Notes: a model not told the origin generated them from the letters alone. A stretch of DNA of 35,474 bases from Pyrinomonadaceae bacterium (GCA_030841085.1 JAVEDP010000007.1:79129-114602); one strand, 5' to 3'; shown: positions 26,858-34,460, numbered from the stretch's first letter. Numbers and translations are program-made.

Positions 26858-27496
26858 ATGAGCCAATTAGATTACAAGGCATCTTACCACCGAAACTTGC
26901 CTCACATTCAGCCGCCTGGCGCAACGCTGTTTGTTACCTTTCGCCTGGCAGGATCACTTCCACGGGTTGTAATCGCACAATGGCAAAAGGAGCAGCGATG
27001 GCTGAGTCACCTGGCTAAAACTAACCCTTCTTATCACAGACGAGTGAAAGATGATTTTGAAAGAAAGTGGTTTGCCAAATTTGAGGAGATACTTGATGGC
27101 GCTGCGGTTGGCCCAGTTTGGTTACGCGACGAGCCAATTGCGGCTATCGTCGCGGACAGCTTGCACCATAGACATGGAAAAGCTTACCGACTTGACGCTT
27201 TTTCCATAATGGGTAACCACGTTCATGCGGTCATCAAGCCTCTTTCTGTACTTGGGGACGAGGACTTGGACCAATCTATTTCGGCTATCTTGCAATCGCT
27301 CAAAGGGTACACCTCGTTCAAATGTAATCGAGTCCTTGGTCGCGAAGGAGAATTCTGGGCGCATGAGAGTTACGACCATTGGAATCGCGATAACGACGAG
27401 TGGCATCGAATTGTCGCATACGTATTAAATAATCCGGTCAAAGCTGGTTGCGTTAAGCGCTGGCAGGACTGGAGATGGAACTATCGTCGAGCGTAA
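26858..27496 (+). CDS. REP-associated tyrosine transposase (RAYT, Y1/HUH family)
   Basis: 212 residues. HUH single-strand nuclease of the IS200-like Y1 family. It has a TLFVTFRLAGSLP first strand, the metal-binding HVH in MGNHVHAVIKP (121-123), ILQSLKGYTSFKCNRVLG, and the catalytic Tyr172 in WAHESYDHWNRD. It ends with YVLNNPVKAGCVKRWQDW. RAYTs are single-copy genes flanked by REP palindromes that they recognise and probably spread; cleavage of REP DNA was shown for the E. coli enzyme. Here REP copies A and B flank the gene directly. The stop TAA is the TAA of the GTAAAGC end of copy B. Confidence 0.93.
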   Translation: MSQLDYKASYHRNLPHIQPPGATLFVTFRLAGSLPRVVIAQWQKEQRWLSHLAKTNPSYHRRVKDDFERKWFAKFEEILDGAAVGPVWLRDEPIAAIVADSLHHRHGKAYRLDAFSIMGNHVHAVIKPLSVLGDEDLDQSISAILQSLKGYTSFKCNRVLGREGEFWAHESYDHWNRDNDEWHRIVAYVLNNPVKAGCVKRWQDWRWNYRRA

Positions 27497-27578
27497 AGCA
27501 AACTCTTAAGTCTTGCGGTGGCTCGTTAGCACTAAACTTGAAAGCCGCCAACCACCGCAAACTAACAGTTTGCTTTAC
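27492..27578. repeat. REP element copy B
   Basis: Same layout as copy A: left arm diverged (27492-27525), right arm intact (27550-27578), spacer with AGCACTAAACTTGAAAG. It lies between the convergent RAYT and egtB genes and supplies both stop codons (27494-27496 on plus, 27575-27577 on minus). Confidence 0.92.
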
Positions 27579-28942
27579 ATATCTTTCGCGCAGCGGAAGC
27601 CCGATACCATCCAACGTTCGTGCGCGTGGAAAAAGTTTCGGTAAGTCGAGCGAATATGAATCTGCGGCGTTGCGTATGAACCGCCGCGCAGGACCTTCTG
27701 GTTAACGAACCACTTGTCGTTGTACTCATCAAACTCGGATTTGAATCCCGGATAGGGAACGTAATCCGAAGTGGTCCATTCCCAAACGTCGCCAATAAGC
27801 TGATGACAACCATAACTGCTTTGGCCGGCAGGAAATGATCCAATCGCCGCTGGCGCCCAAAGACTATTTTCAAACAAGTTCGCCTTTGAAACATCGGGTG
27901 GTTCGTTTCCCCAAGGGAAGGCGACGCGTTCGCCGTTATTCCGATCAAACGTCGCAGCTTTTTCCCATTCAGCCTCAGTGGGCAAGCGTTTGCCGGCCCA
28001 CTTGGCAAATGCGGACGCTTCAAAAAAACTAACGTGGGACACGGGTTCGTTCGCTTTGCTTGTGGCTGAGTGCAGTCCGGAGAACTCGCGAATCATCCAT
28101 TCGCCGTCATGAAGTTCCCAGTAAAGCGGCGCGCGCCACTGTTCTCGATTTACGACTTCCCAGCCTTCGGAAAACCACCAACGAAAATCCTGGTAGCCAT
28201 TGTCGCGTATGAACTCGAGATAATCGCCGTTGCTCACCAGCGCGCGGTCGATAGCGAAATCCTGCAAGAAGACTTGATGCGCAGGCTTTTCGTTGTCGAA
28301 CGCAAAGTGGTAGTTAGTAGAACTTTGGACTTTGGACTTTGGACTTTGGACTTGGTCTCCATACCCCAGCCAGAACAGCCCGCCCGCAATCTCCGCCATC
28401 CCTTCGACTTTTGTCAGCGCAGCCGGTGCTGCCTTAATTGGCGCGTCAAACCGATCGCCCAGCAGATGCTTGATGTCGTAAACGAGCAATTCCTGGTGCT
28501 GCATCTCATGCTCTAAGCCGAGCCGGACAAGCGACAGAACCGTTGCCGCATCGCGCTGTGTTTCTATTGTTTCCAAAAACCGCAGCATCTGGTCGTCGAC
28601 ATGATTGCGATAGACGACCGTCTCTTTCACCGTCGGCCTCGATTTCGTACCGCGCTTTGGTCTTTCGATACGCGCGCCAAAGCCTTCGTAATAGGAGTTG
28701 AAGTAAAAGAGAAACTCTTGGGAGTAAGGTTGATAACCAGACTTGTAGGTTTGCAGCAGCGTTTCAAAGAACCAGGAAGTGTGGCCGATGTGCCAGCGCG
28801 GCGGGCTCATGAATTCCGCGGTCTGGATGACGTAGTCTTCTATTTCCAGCGGCGCCACGATCTCCATCGTGCGCGCGCGCACGTTTTTGTAGAGAGTTAT
28901 TGAAATGCAGGGGTTGCTGATGTGCTGAACGGTAGAAATCAT
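27575..28942 (-). CDS. egtB: EgtB-type ergothioneine biosynthesis protein (sulfoxide synthase family)
   Basis: 455 residues. An N-terminal DinB-like domain carries the three-His iron site: His51 in [14 protein letters not shown], and His145 and His149 in [12 protein letters not shown] formylglycine-enzyme-like lectin domain follows (about 180-455; [40 protein letters not shown]). EgtB joins trimethylhistidine to gamma-Glu-Cys or Cys with O2. No egtD is in the window, so substrate use is inferred from the family. Residues 197-208 are a heptamer-repeat insert ([10 protein letters not shown]) at the domain junction, just before the conserved FAFDNEKP. It starts 7 bp after the kinase stop. Confidence 0.88.
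   Translation of the reverse strand: MISTVQHISNPCISITLYKNVRARTMEIVAPLEIEDYVIQTAEFMSPPRWHIGHTSWFFETLLQTYKSGYQPYSQEFLFYFNSYYEGFGARIERPKRGTKSRPTVKETVVYRNHVDDQMLRFLETIETQRDAATVLSLVRLGLEHEMQHQELLVYDIKHLLGDRFDAPIKAAPAALTKVEGMAEIAGGLFWLGYGDQVQSPKSKVQSSTNYHFAFDNEKPAHQVFLQDFAIDRALVSNGDYLEFIRDNGYQDFRWWFSEGWEVVNREQWRAPLYWELHDGEWMIREFSGLHSATSKANEPVSHVSFFEASAFAKWAGKRLPTEAEWEKAATFDRNNGERVAFPWGNEPPDVSKANLFENSLWAPAAIGSFPAGQSSYGCHQLIGDVWEWTTSDYVPYPGFKSEFDEYNDKWFVNQKVLRGGSYATPQIHIRSTYRNFFHAHERWMVSGFRCAKDM
28322..28355. repeat. Heptamer repeat GGACTTT within egtB
   Basis: Nearly five tandem 7-base units, the same sequence family and the same reading frame as in lhr (23876-23906), encoding [12 protein letters not shown] in EgtB. 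Confidence 0.87.
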
Positions 28943-28949
28943 AGTTTCG

Positions 28950-30086
28950 CTAGAAAGGTATATCGTCGGAATCCGATGGGCTCAAATCATAGCGTACAAC
29001 AGAGTCGAGTCTCGTTTGGAGGTTGCTAAGAATGATGTTCCTCTTCTCTCGTGAACAAGCCCTAAACAAGTTTAGAAAGTCCTTTAAGTTCTCGACGTAG
29101 AACGGGATATTGCGCTTGTAGTAATACGATCCGTTAATAAAACACTCCATTATGAGTGAGTTATCGGGAAGAAACTGTTCGAGCATAACTTTCTTATAAC
29201 AATCTTCAAGCTTGGTTTGAATGTCATCGAGGTCCGCGCGATACTTTGCGTTCTCTTCAATTTTCGAGGTGACCGAATGAAGGCTGTCTGAAAAATGCCG
29301 ATAAGTTTCAAGCTCATCATCAGTAAAGTCTATGTCTAAAAATCTATCGGAAAGAATCTCCTTCCGCACAGCGGAAAAGAGCGCAACTCGATTAGAGGGG
29401 TCGGATGCACACATTCGGCCAAGGAGCGTTTTGTGTTTAAAGTGGTCGATTTGACTTTCTAAAATAATCTTCTCGAATAGCTTCCCAACGAAATAGACTT
29501 CGGTGTGGTAGTCATAGATGTGGTTCCTAAATTCGGACGGAGGCTCACACCACCAATTTAGTGTAATACTCTTACCAAAATCTTCTGAATCAAAAACCTG
29601 TTTACCAAAGCCGAAGTCGATGATCTTTACTAAGCCAGTTTTTGTGACCAAAATGTTTTGAGGCCTTATGTCGCGGTGCAGAATACTGTGTTTTTCTAAG
29701 TGCGTGAATCCTTCGATGACGCTGGTGAAGATTTCGTTTATATCTTCAGGGTGCTTTACTAAGTACTCTTCAATATCAGTTCCCTCAACAAATTCCATGA
29801 GAATATATCCGGCGAATTGCTCGGGATATAGATAATAATTAAAAACTCGAACGACATTTGGGTGATTCAAAATGTGGAGGAGTTTAATCTCCCTCACGAA
29901 GTTGTTAAAAAGAGTCTCTCGGAGGGCTTCGTTGATTGGCGAATATTTCTTGCATACGAAATACTCATCAATGATACTGTCATACAGCAAAACGGTAAGA
30001 CCGCACGCACCTTGCCCGAGCTGACGCTTCAGAATGAGATCTTTCTTTCTAACAAACTCGATTGTTTTATCCTGAGACTCTGCCAT
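28950..30086 (-). CDS. Eukaryotic-like protein kinase, AT-rich
   Basis: 378 residues with a complete kinase core: Gly-rich loop [13 protein letters not shown] (24-36), Lys46 or Lys47 in FVCKKY, Glu66 in VREIKLL, catalytic loop [10 protein letters not shown] (137-146), DFGFGK (157-162) and a WWCEPPSEF segment in the APE position. The last 110 residues or so are helical and of unknown family. No membrane segment or PASTA repeat, so it is soluble. Its GC content is clearly below that of its neighbours (low 40s by eye against mid 50s), with codons such as TTA, AAA and ATA, so recent transfer is likely. A GAGG site precedes the ATG. It lies 35 bp after selD and 7 bp before egtB. The targets are unknown. 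Confidence 0.88.
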   Translation of the reverse strand: MAESQDKTIEFVRKKDLILKRQLGQGACGLTVLLYDSIIDEYFVCKKYSPINEALRETLFNNFVREIKLLHILNHPNVVRVFNYYLYPEQFAGYILMEFVEGTDIEEYLVKHPEDINEIFTSVIEGFTHLEKHSILHRDIRPQNILVTKTGLVKIIDFGFGKQVFDSEDFGKSITLNWWCEPPSEFRNHIYDYHTEVYFVGKLFEKIILESQIDHFKHKTLLGRMCASDPSNRVALFSAVRKEILSDRFLDIDFTDDELETYRHFSDSLHSVTSKIEENAKYRADLDDIQTKLEDCYKKVMLEQFLPDNSLIMECFINGSYYYKRNIPFYVENLKDFLNLFRACSREKRNIILSNLQTRLDSVVRYDLSPSDSDDIPF

Positions 30087-30121
30087 ACCATATCCTCAAA
30101 TGTGCTCGGAGAGAACACAGT

Positions 30122-31153
30122 TCACCTTACTAGAATTGAGGCTTCATCCAGCTTCAACGCCCTCCCTACAATTCCAGCGTATGGGTAATAAGCGCGTAAT
30201 TTGCTCACCAAAGCACTCGCTTTATCGCCCGCGACCGAAATCAACATTCCCCCTGCTGTTTGGGGATCGAAAAGTAGCTTGACGAGATTATTGTCGACCC
30301 GTTCCGCGATCTGAATATCTTCGCCGATATATTCGCGGTTTGTCTTGTCGGCGCTGGTCAACATTCCCGCCGCCGCCAATTCCAGCGCTCCTTCAATTAA
30401 GGGCACGGAAGCGGTATCGATTTCAATCGTAACCTCACTCGCCTTCGCCATTTCCCATGCATGGCCGACCAACGCGAACCCGGTGACATCCGTCGCTCCT
30501 TTAACTTCGAATTCGCGCATCGCTTCCGCGGCAAACTTTCCCGGCGTCATCATAGTCTCGACCGAAGCCGCAACAACGTCGTCGGACGCTTTGCCAAACT
30601 TGATTCCAGTTGAAATCACTCCCGTGCCAATTGGTTTCGTCAGAATAATCACGTCGCCCGGTCGCGCGCCGGCGTTGCTGGCAATCTTGCCGGGATCGAT
30701 TACGCCGGTTACGGCATAGCCAAACATTATTTGTTCGCTATCGACGCTGTGTCCGCCGATTAACGTCACGCCATATTTGTTCAGCGTTTCCTGACCGCCG
30801 CGCATGATCTCGCCAAGTATGGCTGGATCCACACCCTTTTTCGGAAAGCACGTAATTGCCAGCGCCGTCAGTGGCGTGCCGGCCATCGCCCAGACGTCAT
30901 TGATGGAATTCAAAGCAGCAATCTGGCCGTAGACAGATGGATCGTCAACAATCGGCGTGAAAAAGTCGACAGTCTGCACGATCGCGAGGTCGTCGCGCAG
31001 TTGATACACTCCGGCATCGTCGGCTTTGTCAAAACCGATCAGGACGTTCTCATCTTTGGGCTGTGGTGGTAGCCCGCTCAACACCTGAGCGAGTAAGCTC
31101 GGTGACAGCTTAGCCGCTCAACCAGAGCACGAAACCATCTCAGTGAGACGCAT
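30122..31153 (-). CDS. selD: Selenide, water dikinase containing selenocysteine (in-frame UGA)
   Basis: Makes selenophosphate from selenide and ATP, the Se donor for Sec-tRNA. The uninterrupted frame starts only at 31084 and lacks the catalytic N-terminus. Reading through one TGA at 31118-31120 extends it to an ATG at 31153 with a strong AGGAGA site. This gives 343 residues, the normal length, with VSCSGUAAKLSPS at 7-19. U12 is where SelD proteins have the catalytic Cys or Sec (GCAAKL type). Further motifs are [41 protein letters not shown] and PQTAGGML. A hairpin begins at the UGA. The organism must therefore also have selA, selB and selC elsewhere. Confidence 0.93.
31086..31120 (-). promoter_or_regulatory. 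Bacterial SECIS-like hairpin at the selD UGA
   Basis: On the minus strand the RNA starting at the UGA folds as a 6-bp stem UGAGCG/CGCUCA, a 2x2 internal loop, a 6-bp stem UAAGCU/AGCUUA and a 7-base loop GUCACCG with an apical G-U. Bacterial SECIS elements are hairpins immediately 3' of the UGA read by SelB. The fit in position and shape is good; SelB recognition is inferred. Confidence 0.8.
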
Positions 31154-31157
31154 AGGT

Positions 31158-31163
31158 TCTCCT
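31158..31163 (-). promoter_or_regulatory. Shine-Dalgarno of full-length selD
   Basis: AGGAGA on the minus strand, 4 bases before the ATG at 31153. It supports initiation upstream of the UGA; the GTG at 31084 has no comparable site. Confidence 0.85.
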
Positions 31164-31199
31164 TTCAATTCCGCGGAGTTAATTCAAGCCGCCTTAAGT

Positions 31200-31532
31200 T
31201 CAAAACAACGTTAGCACTCCATTCATCGGATCGGAATCCAACGCTTCAATGTCGTTGTGGTGTTCGCGCAGGATTACTTCAAGCATCTTCACCGAACAAT
31301 TTCCACGCCGAATCCAAACAATCTTAGGAGGAAACCCTCGCAGTACGCATAGATCGCTGAAATCAGCGTCCTTGGTGACGATAATGAATTCGTTATTTCT
31401 CGCGTACTCGCGAATTTCTAAGTCGTTTGCTCGGTCCAGCTCGAGGGGGTAAAGATGTTTCGAGTTTGGGAACAAATCTGACAGCCGCACTACCAGACTC
31501 GGCGGCAAGTTGTGGTCAAACAGCAGCTTCAT
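31200..31532 (-). CDS. DUF5615 PIN-like toxin
   Basis: 110 residues. It starts with the typical MKLLFDHNLPPSLVVRL and continues with IREYARNNEFIIVTKDADFSDL and PKIVWIRRGNC, giving the acidic residues (Asp6, Asp55, Asp57 area) of the PIN-like fold. DUF5615 proteins are predicted RNase toxins of type II systems. The start overlaps the DUF433 stop by 4 bases (ATGA), a common sign of coupling. Toxicity here is inferred from the family and the pairing. Confidence 0.88.
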   Translation of the reverse strand: MKLLFDHNLPPSLVVRLSDLFPNSKHLYPLELDRANDLEIREYARNNEFIIVTKDADFSDLCVLRGFPPKIVWIRRGNCSVKMLEVILREHHNDIEALDSDPMNGVLTLF

Positions 31533-31753
31533 TCCGTGATGACAAGAAGGTTTTTCTCACGATCAGCTGCGTACGCCAGGCAGGCGAGAATATCCTCTTC
31601 AGTGAGATAAGGAAATTCCTTAAGCACTTCCTCCTGCGACATTCCGGACGCCAGGTATTCGAGCACGTCGTACACAGTGATTCTCATACCGCGAATGCAG
31701 GGCTTGCCTCCGCGCTTGCCAGGTTCGATAGTAATGATGTCCGGATAACCCAT
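31529..31753 (-). CDS. DUF433 antitoxin
   Basis: 74 residues matching the DUF433 family: ITIEPGKRGGKPCIRGMRIT, VYDVLEYLASGMSQEEVLKE, FPYLTEEDILACLAYAADRE. The family forms a small helix-turn-helix-like fold and is the usual upstream partner of DUF5615 toxins, probably repressing its own promoter. It is first in the minus-strand cluster, and selD begins 46 bp after the toxin stop. No Shine-Dalgarno is seen before the ATG. Confidence 0.9.
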   Translation of the reverse strand: MGYPDIITIEPGKRGGKPCIRGMRITVYDVLEYLASGMSQEEVLKEFPYLTEEDILACLAYAADREKNLLVITE

Positions 31754-31759
31754 AAGTTG

Positions 31760-31788
31760 ATAGTAAGACTATGCGTCCTCGTCGGCAA
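31760..31788 (-). promoter_or_regulatory. Predicted promoter of the DUF433/DUF5615 module, possibly leaderless
   Basis: On the minus strand TTGCCG (31783-31788), 17 bases, then TACTAT (31760-31765). The -10 box ends 6 bases before the ATG, so transcription would begin at or very near the start codon, which fits the absent ribosome site. Confidence 0.45.
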
Positions 31789-31880
31789 GCATTCGCGTCT
31801 ATTTCTGCACGTTCCGGCAGATGGTCACTCGCCTGCTTGGTATACTGATTTCAATCTGACTTCTTCTGATCGAATTGCTA

Positions 31881-32768
31881 ATGCCAAAAATCCGCATCGG
31901 ACCGGCTGGCTGGTCTTACAAAGATTGGGAAGGGATTGTTTATCCGCGAAAGCCCGGCGCGAAGTTTGATCCGCTCGAATATCTCGCCAGATTTTTCGAC
32001 ACGATTGAAATCAACAGCAGTTTCTATCGTCCATTCACCCCTGCCTCCGCGAAGTCGTGGGCGCAGCGCGTAACTCCCGCCAAGGAATTTCTGTTTACCG
32101 CCAAACTTCATCGAGTTTTTACGCATGAACGCGGCAAGGCGACTGAGGCGGACGAGAAAGCGGTGCGCGAAGGATTCGATGAGCTGGCGAGCGCAGGAAA
32201 ACTTGGCGCGGTGCTGCTGCAATTTCCCTGGTCATTCAAAAATACCGATGACGAGCGTGTTTATCTGGCGAAGTTGCTCGATCGCTTTAAAGACTATCCG
32301 TTAGTGCTGGAGATCAGGCACTCGTCATGGAACACGCCGCAGATTTATGAATGGTTGGACGAGATGGCGGTGGGAATTTGCAACATCGATCAACCGCTTT
32401 TCACGAAGTCGATCAAACCAGCCGCGCTGACAACCTCGCAGATCGGTTATGTCAGGCTGCACGGTAGAAACTATCAGGACTGGTTTCGGGAAAAGGCGCC
32501 GCGCGACGATCGTTACAACTATCTGTATTCGCTTGATGAGCTTGAGCCGTGGATAACGAGGATCAAAGAGGTCGCAAAGAAGACGCGGGAATCATATGTG
32601 ATAACGAACAACCACTTTCGCGGCCAGGCAGTGGTCAACGCGCTGGAGATTAAATCGACGCTGGTTGAAAAATTAGTGCCCGCGCCGGCGCCGCTTTTTG
32701 AAAAGTATCCAAACCTTGCAGATTCGGCGACGCCGGAGTCTGAAACATCCGAACCGATGCTTTTTTAG
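31881..32768 (+). CDS. DUF72 (YecE-like) protein
   Basis: 295 residues, TIM-barrel-like DUF72 family of unknown function. Motifs are IRIGPAGWSYKDWEGIVYP, FDTIEINSSFYRPF, FLFTAKLHRVFTHE, GAVLLQFPWSFKN, LVLEIRHSSWNTP, YVRLHGRN and YVITNNHFRGQAVVNALE. The ATG at 31881 is preferred to a TTG two codons earlier. It is transcribed away from the DUF433 gene. The gap 31754-31880 holds the divergent start regions, with a TATACT at about 31838 as a possible -10. REP copy C follows 14 bp after the stop. Confidence 0.92.
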   Translation: MPKIRIGPAGWSYKDWEGIVYPRKPGAKFDPLEYLARFFDTIEINSSFYRPFTPASAKSWAQRVTPAKEFLFTAKLHRVFTHERGKATEADEKAVREGFDELASAGKLGAVLLQFPWSFKNTDDERVYLAKLLDRFKDYPLVLEIRHSSWNTPQIYEWLDEMAVGICNIDQPLFTKSIKPAALTTSQIGYVRLHGRNYQDWFREKAPRDDRYNYLYSLDELEPWITRIKEVAKKTRESYVITNNHFRGQAVVNALEIKSTLVEKLVPAPAPLFEKYPNLADSATPESETSEPMLF

Positions 32769-32781
32769 TTAGGGATAAAGA

Positions 32782-32964
32782 CGTAAAGCAAACTGTTAGT
32801 TTGCGGTGGTTCGCCATACTCAACTTGAAGGATCAGCAACTTTCGGTAGTGAGATTTATGGACGTTGAGTTTGACCACCACCGCAAACTAACAGTTTGCT
32901 TTACGACAGACCGCAAACTAACAGTTTGCTTTACGACAGACCGCAAACTAACAGTTTGCTTTAC
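32782..32964. repeat. REP element copy C with a 3-unit, 30-bp tandem array
   Basis: The left arm at 32782-32812 is intact and the spacer is longer than in copies A and B (contains CTCAACTTGAAGG). On the right, the CCGCAAACTAACAGTTTGC palindrome is repeated three times at exactly 30-bp period (32881, 32911, 32941; the third ends at 32964). It lies between the convergent DUF72 and VOC genes. Confidence 0.93.
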
Positions 32965-32969
32965 AAAAT

Positions 32970-33365
32970 CTAGCTGGCCGCGGTCTGCGCAATCATCTGT
33001 GCAAAAGAAACCGGTAAACCATCAGGATCGATGGCCACGGCCAATTTGATTCCTTCGCCCTCGCGCTGGGTTGGCGGCATCACGAACCTGATCCCCTTGG
33101 TTTTCAGCTCCTCGTAAGTCTTGTCGACATCTTCAACGTTAAAGCCGATCGAGCAACTCCCGGCTTGTTTAGATGGATCGCCGGCTGGTGGGCCGCTCGG
33201 CGCGATGCCGCCGCCATGAAGTGCCAGCGTAGTTGTGCCAGTCTGAAACTCAGTCCAGTCCGGCGATTGAAACTTCAAGGGAATTCCCAGCTTATCGCGA
33301 TAGAATTCCACCGAGCGCTCCATATCGGAAACAACGATCATCGTGTAATCAATCTGCTTAAACAT
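32970..33365 (-). CDS. VOC superfamily (glyoxalase-like) protein
   Basis: 131 residues. Two beta-alpha-beta-beta-beta halves: MFKQIDYTMIVVSDMERSVE, FYRDKLGIPLKF and TTLALHGG in the first, GSCSIGFNVEDVDKTYEEL and AVAIDPDGLPVSF in the second. VOC enzymes bind a metal and act on many substrates, so the reaction is unknown. The start at 33365 follows a strong GAGGAGG site. The ATG lies inside the end of the EVE gene (8-bp overlap), so the two are translated together. The stop is 6 bp from REP copy C. Confidence 0.88.
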   Translation of the reverse strand: MFKQIDYTMIVVSDMERSVEFYRDKLGIPLKFQSPDWTEFQTGTTTLALHGGGIAPSGPPAGDPSKQAGSCSIGFNVEDVDKTYEELKTKGIRFVMPPTQREGEGIKLAVAIDPDGLPVSFAQMIAQTAAS

Positions 33366-33831
33366 TCTTGCCTCCTCGCCGCTTTTTTGCGGCATTGCCG
33401 GCGCCGAGCGCAACGATCACATCAAACTCATCCTTTGTGAGAGACATGACGGAGAGTTGGGATTGTCGAATCAAAGGCAGTTGGCTCAAACGCTTGTCAT
33501 AACGAATCGCAGCCAGGAGCACTGGACTCTTGAGTTTTCTCAGTGGCTTCAAATCTACCGCCACCCACTGTTCGTCATCTGCAGTTGGGTCCGGATACGC
33601 GGGTTTGACCACTTCGGCGAGACCGACGACGGCTTTGTCTTTTCCCGAATGATAGAACAAGACCGATTCGCCCGCCGACATTTGGCGCAGGTTGTTACGC
33701 GCCTGATAGTTTCGGACGCCGCTCCAGTCGGTCTTGCCGTCGGCAACAAAATCGTCCCAGGAATAAGTCTCAGGTTCCTGCTTAACCATCCAGTAGTTTC
33801 CCTTTTTGCGGGTTGTGGTCTTTTTTGGCAT
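33358..33831 (-). CDS. EVE-domain protein
   Basis: 157 residues from the ATG at 33831; codons upstream to 33876 are outside the domain. It matches the EVE family: YWMVKQEPETYSWDDFVADG, DWSGVRNYQARNNLRQM, GESVLFYHSGKDKAVVGLAE and PAYPDPT. EVE is a PUA-like fold that reads modified bases; stand-alone copies are common housekeeping proteins of uncertain role. The C-terminus is basic (AAKKRRGGKN). First gene of an EVE-VOC pair, divergent from bcp. Confidence 0.92.
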   Translation of the reverse strand: MPKKTTTRKKGNYWMVKQEPETYSWDDFVADGKTDWSGVRNYQARNNLRQMSAGESVLFYHSGKDKAVVGLAEVVKPAYPDPTADDEQWVAVDLKPLRKLKSPVLLAAIRYDKRLSQLPLIRQSQLSVMSLTKDEFDVIVALGAGNAAKKRRGGKNV

Positions 33832-33837
33832 AACGAT

Positions 33838-33866
33838 TTGTCCGGAAAGGCGCGCCAGCCTAGAAT
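33838..33866 (+). promoter_or_regulatory. Predicted sigma70-type promoter of bcp
   Basis: TTGTCC (33838-33843), a 17-base spacer, TAGAAT (33861-33866), about 37 bases before the bcp ATG. The match is moderate. Confidence 0.45.
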
Positions 33867-33903
33867 CCTTCGCCATCTAATCTCGTTGAGCTGGAGTAAA
33901 ACT

Positions 33904-34362
33904 ATGCTTAAAGAAGGAATCGTAGCCCCTGACTTTACTGTAAAGGACGAAAATGGTGAAACCGTGCGGCTGAAAGATCTGCGAGGTCAAAAAGTTGTGC
34001 TCTATTTTTACCCCAAAGATGACACTCCCGGCTGCACGAAAGAGGCGTGTTCGTTTCGCGACGCCTTTGCCGAATACAAAAAGCGGAAAATCAAGATACT
34101 GGGTGTCTCATTGGACAGTGAGGCCAAGCATAAGAAGTTTATTGCCAAGTACAGCCTTCCTTTTACTCTTTTAGCCGACACGGATCATGCAATCGCCGAC
34201 GCCTATGGAGTTTATGGCCAGAAGAAGTTTATGGGCCGCACTTACCTGGGTGTTCACCGCATGACCTTTTTGATTGACGAAAAAGGGAAAATCAAAAAGG
34301 TGTTTGAAAAGGTCAAACCGGAAGACCACGCCAGTGAGGTCCTGGAAGCTTTTGAGATCTGA
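33904..34362 (+). CDS. bcp: Thioredoxin-dependent peroxiredoxin, BCP/PrxQ type
   Basis: 152 residues. Reduces hydrogen and organic peroxides in the cytosol. FYPKDDTPGCTKEACSFRD holds the peroxidatic Cys44 and resolving Cys49, with the Pro/Thr environment (TPGC) intact. ILGVSLDSEAKHKKFIAKY, FTLLADTDHAIADAYGVYG and RMTFLIDEKGKIKKVF follow in family order. The ATG at 33904 follows a GGAG site and fits the family start (MLKEGIVAPDF). The frame is open upstream, but that region is antisense to the EVE gene. Confidence 0.96.
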   Translation: MLKEGIVAPDFTVKDENGETVRLKDLRGQKVVLYFYPKDDTPGCTKEACSFRDAFAEYKKRKIKILGVSLDSEAKHKKFIAKYSLPFTLLADTDHAIADAYGVYGQKKFMGRTYLGVHRMTFLIDEKGKIKKVFEKVKPEDHASEVLEAFEI

Positions 34363-34374
34363 AATGTGAACAAT

Positions 34375-34457
34375 CGAAAAACAAACTGTTAGTTTGCGTG
34401 GCGGAGCTTCAAGTTCAGTGCTGGTGAAGCCCCACAAACTGACAGTTTGCTTTACGA
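34375..34457. repeat. REP element copy D
   Basis: Left arm with AAACTGTTAGTTTGCGTGG (first bases diverged), right arm with CACAAACTGACAGTTTGC and a CTTTACGACGA end. The spacer is the same TTCAAGTTCAGTGCT motif as in the other copies but reversed in orientation. It lies between the convergent bcp and zinc-finger genes and ends 3 bp from the stop codon of the latter. Confidence 0.88.
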
Positions 34458-34460
34458 CGA

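Noticed and set aside
27575-28942. egtB as a plain sulfatase-modifying factor
   Set aside because: The N-terminal DinB-like domain with the three-His iron site (WHIGHT and HEMQHQE) places it with EgtB-type enzymes.
32782-32964. CRISPR array from the regular 30-bp repeats
   Set aside because: The units are contiguous palindromes with no variable spacers, only three copies and no cas genes; they belong to the REP family.
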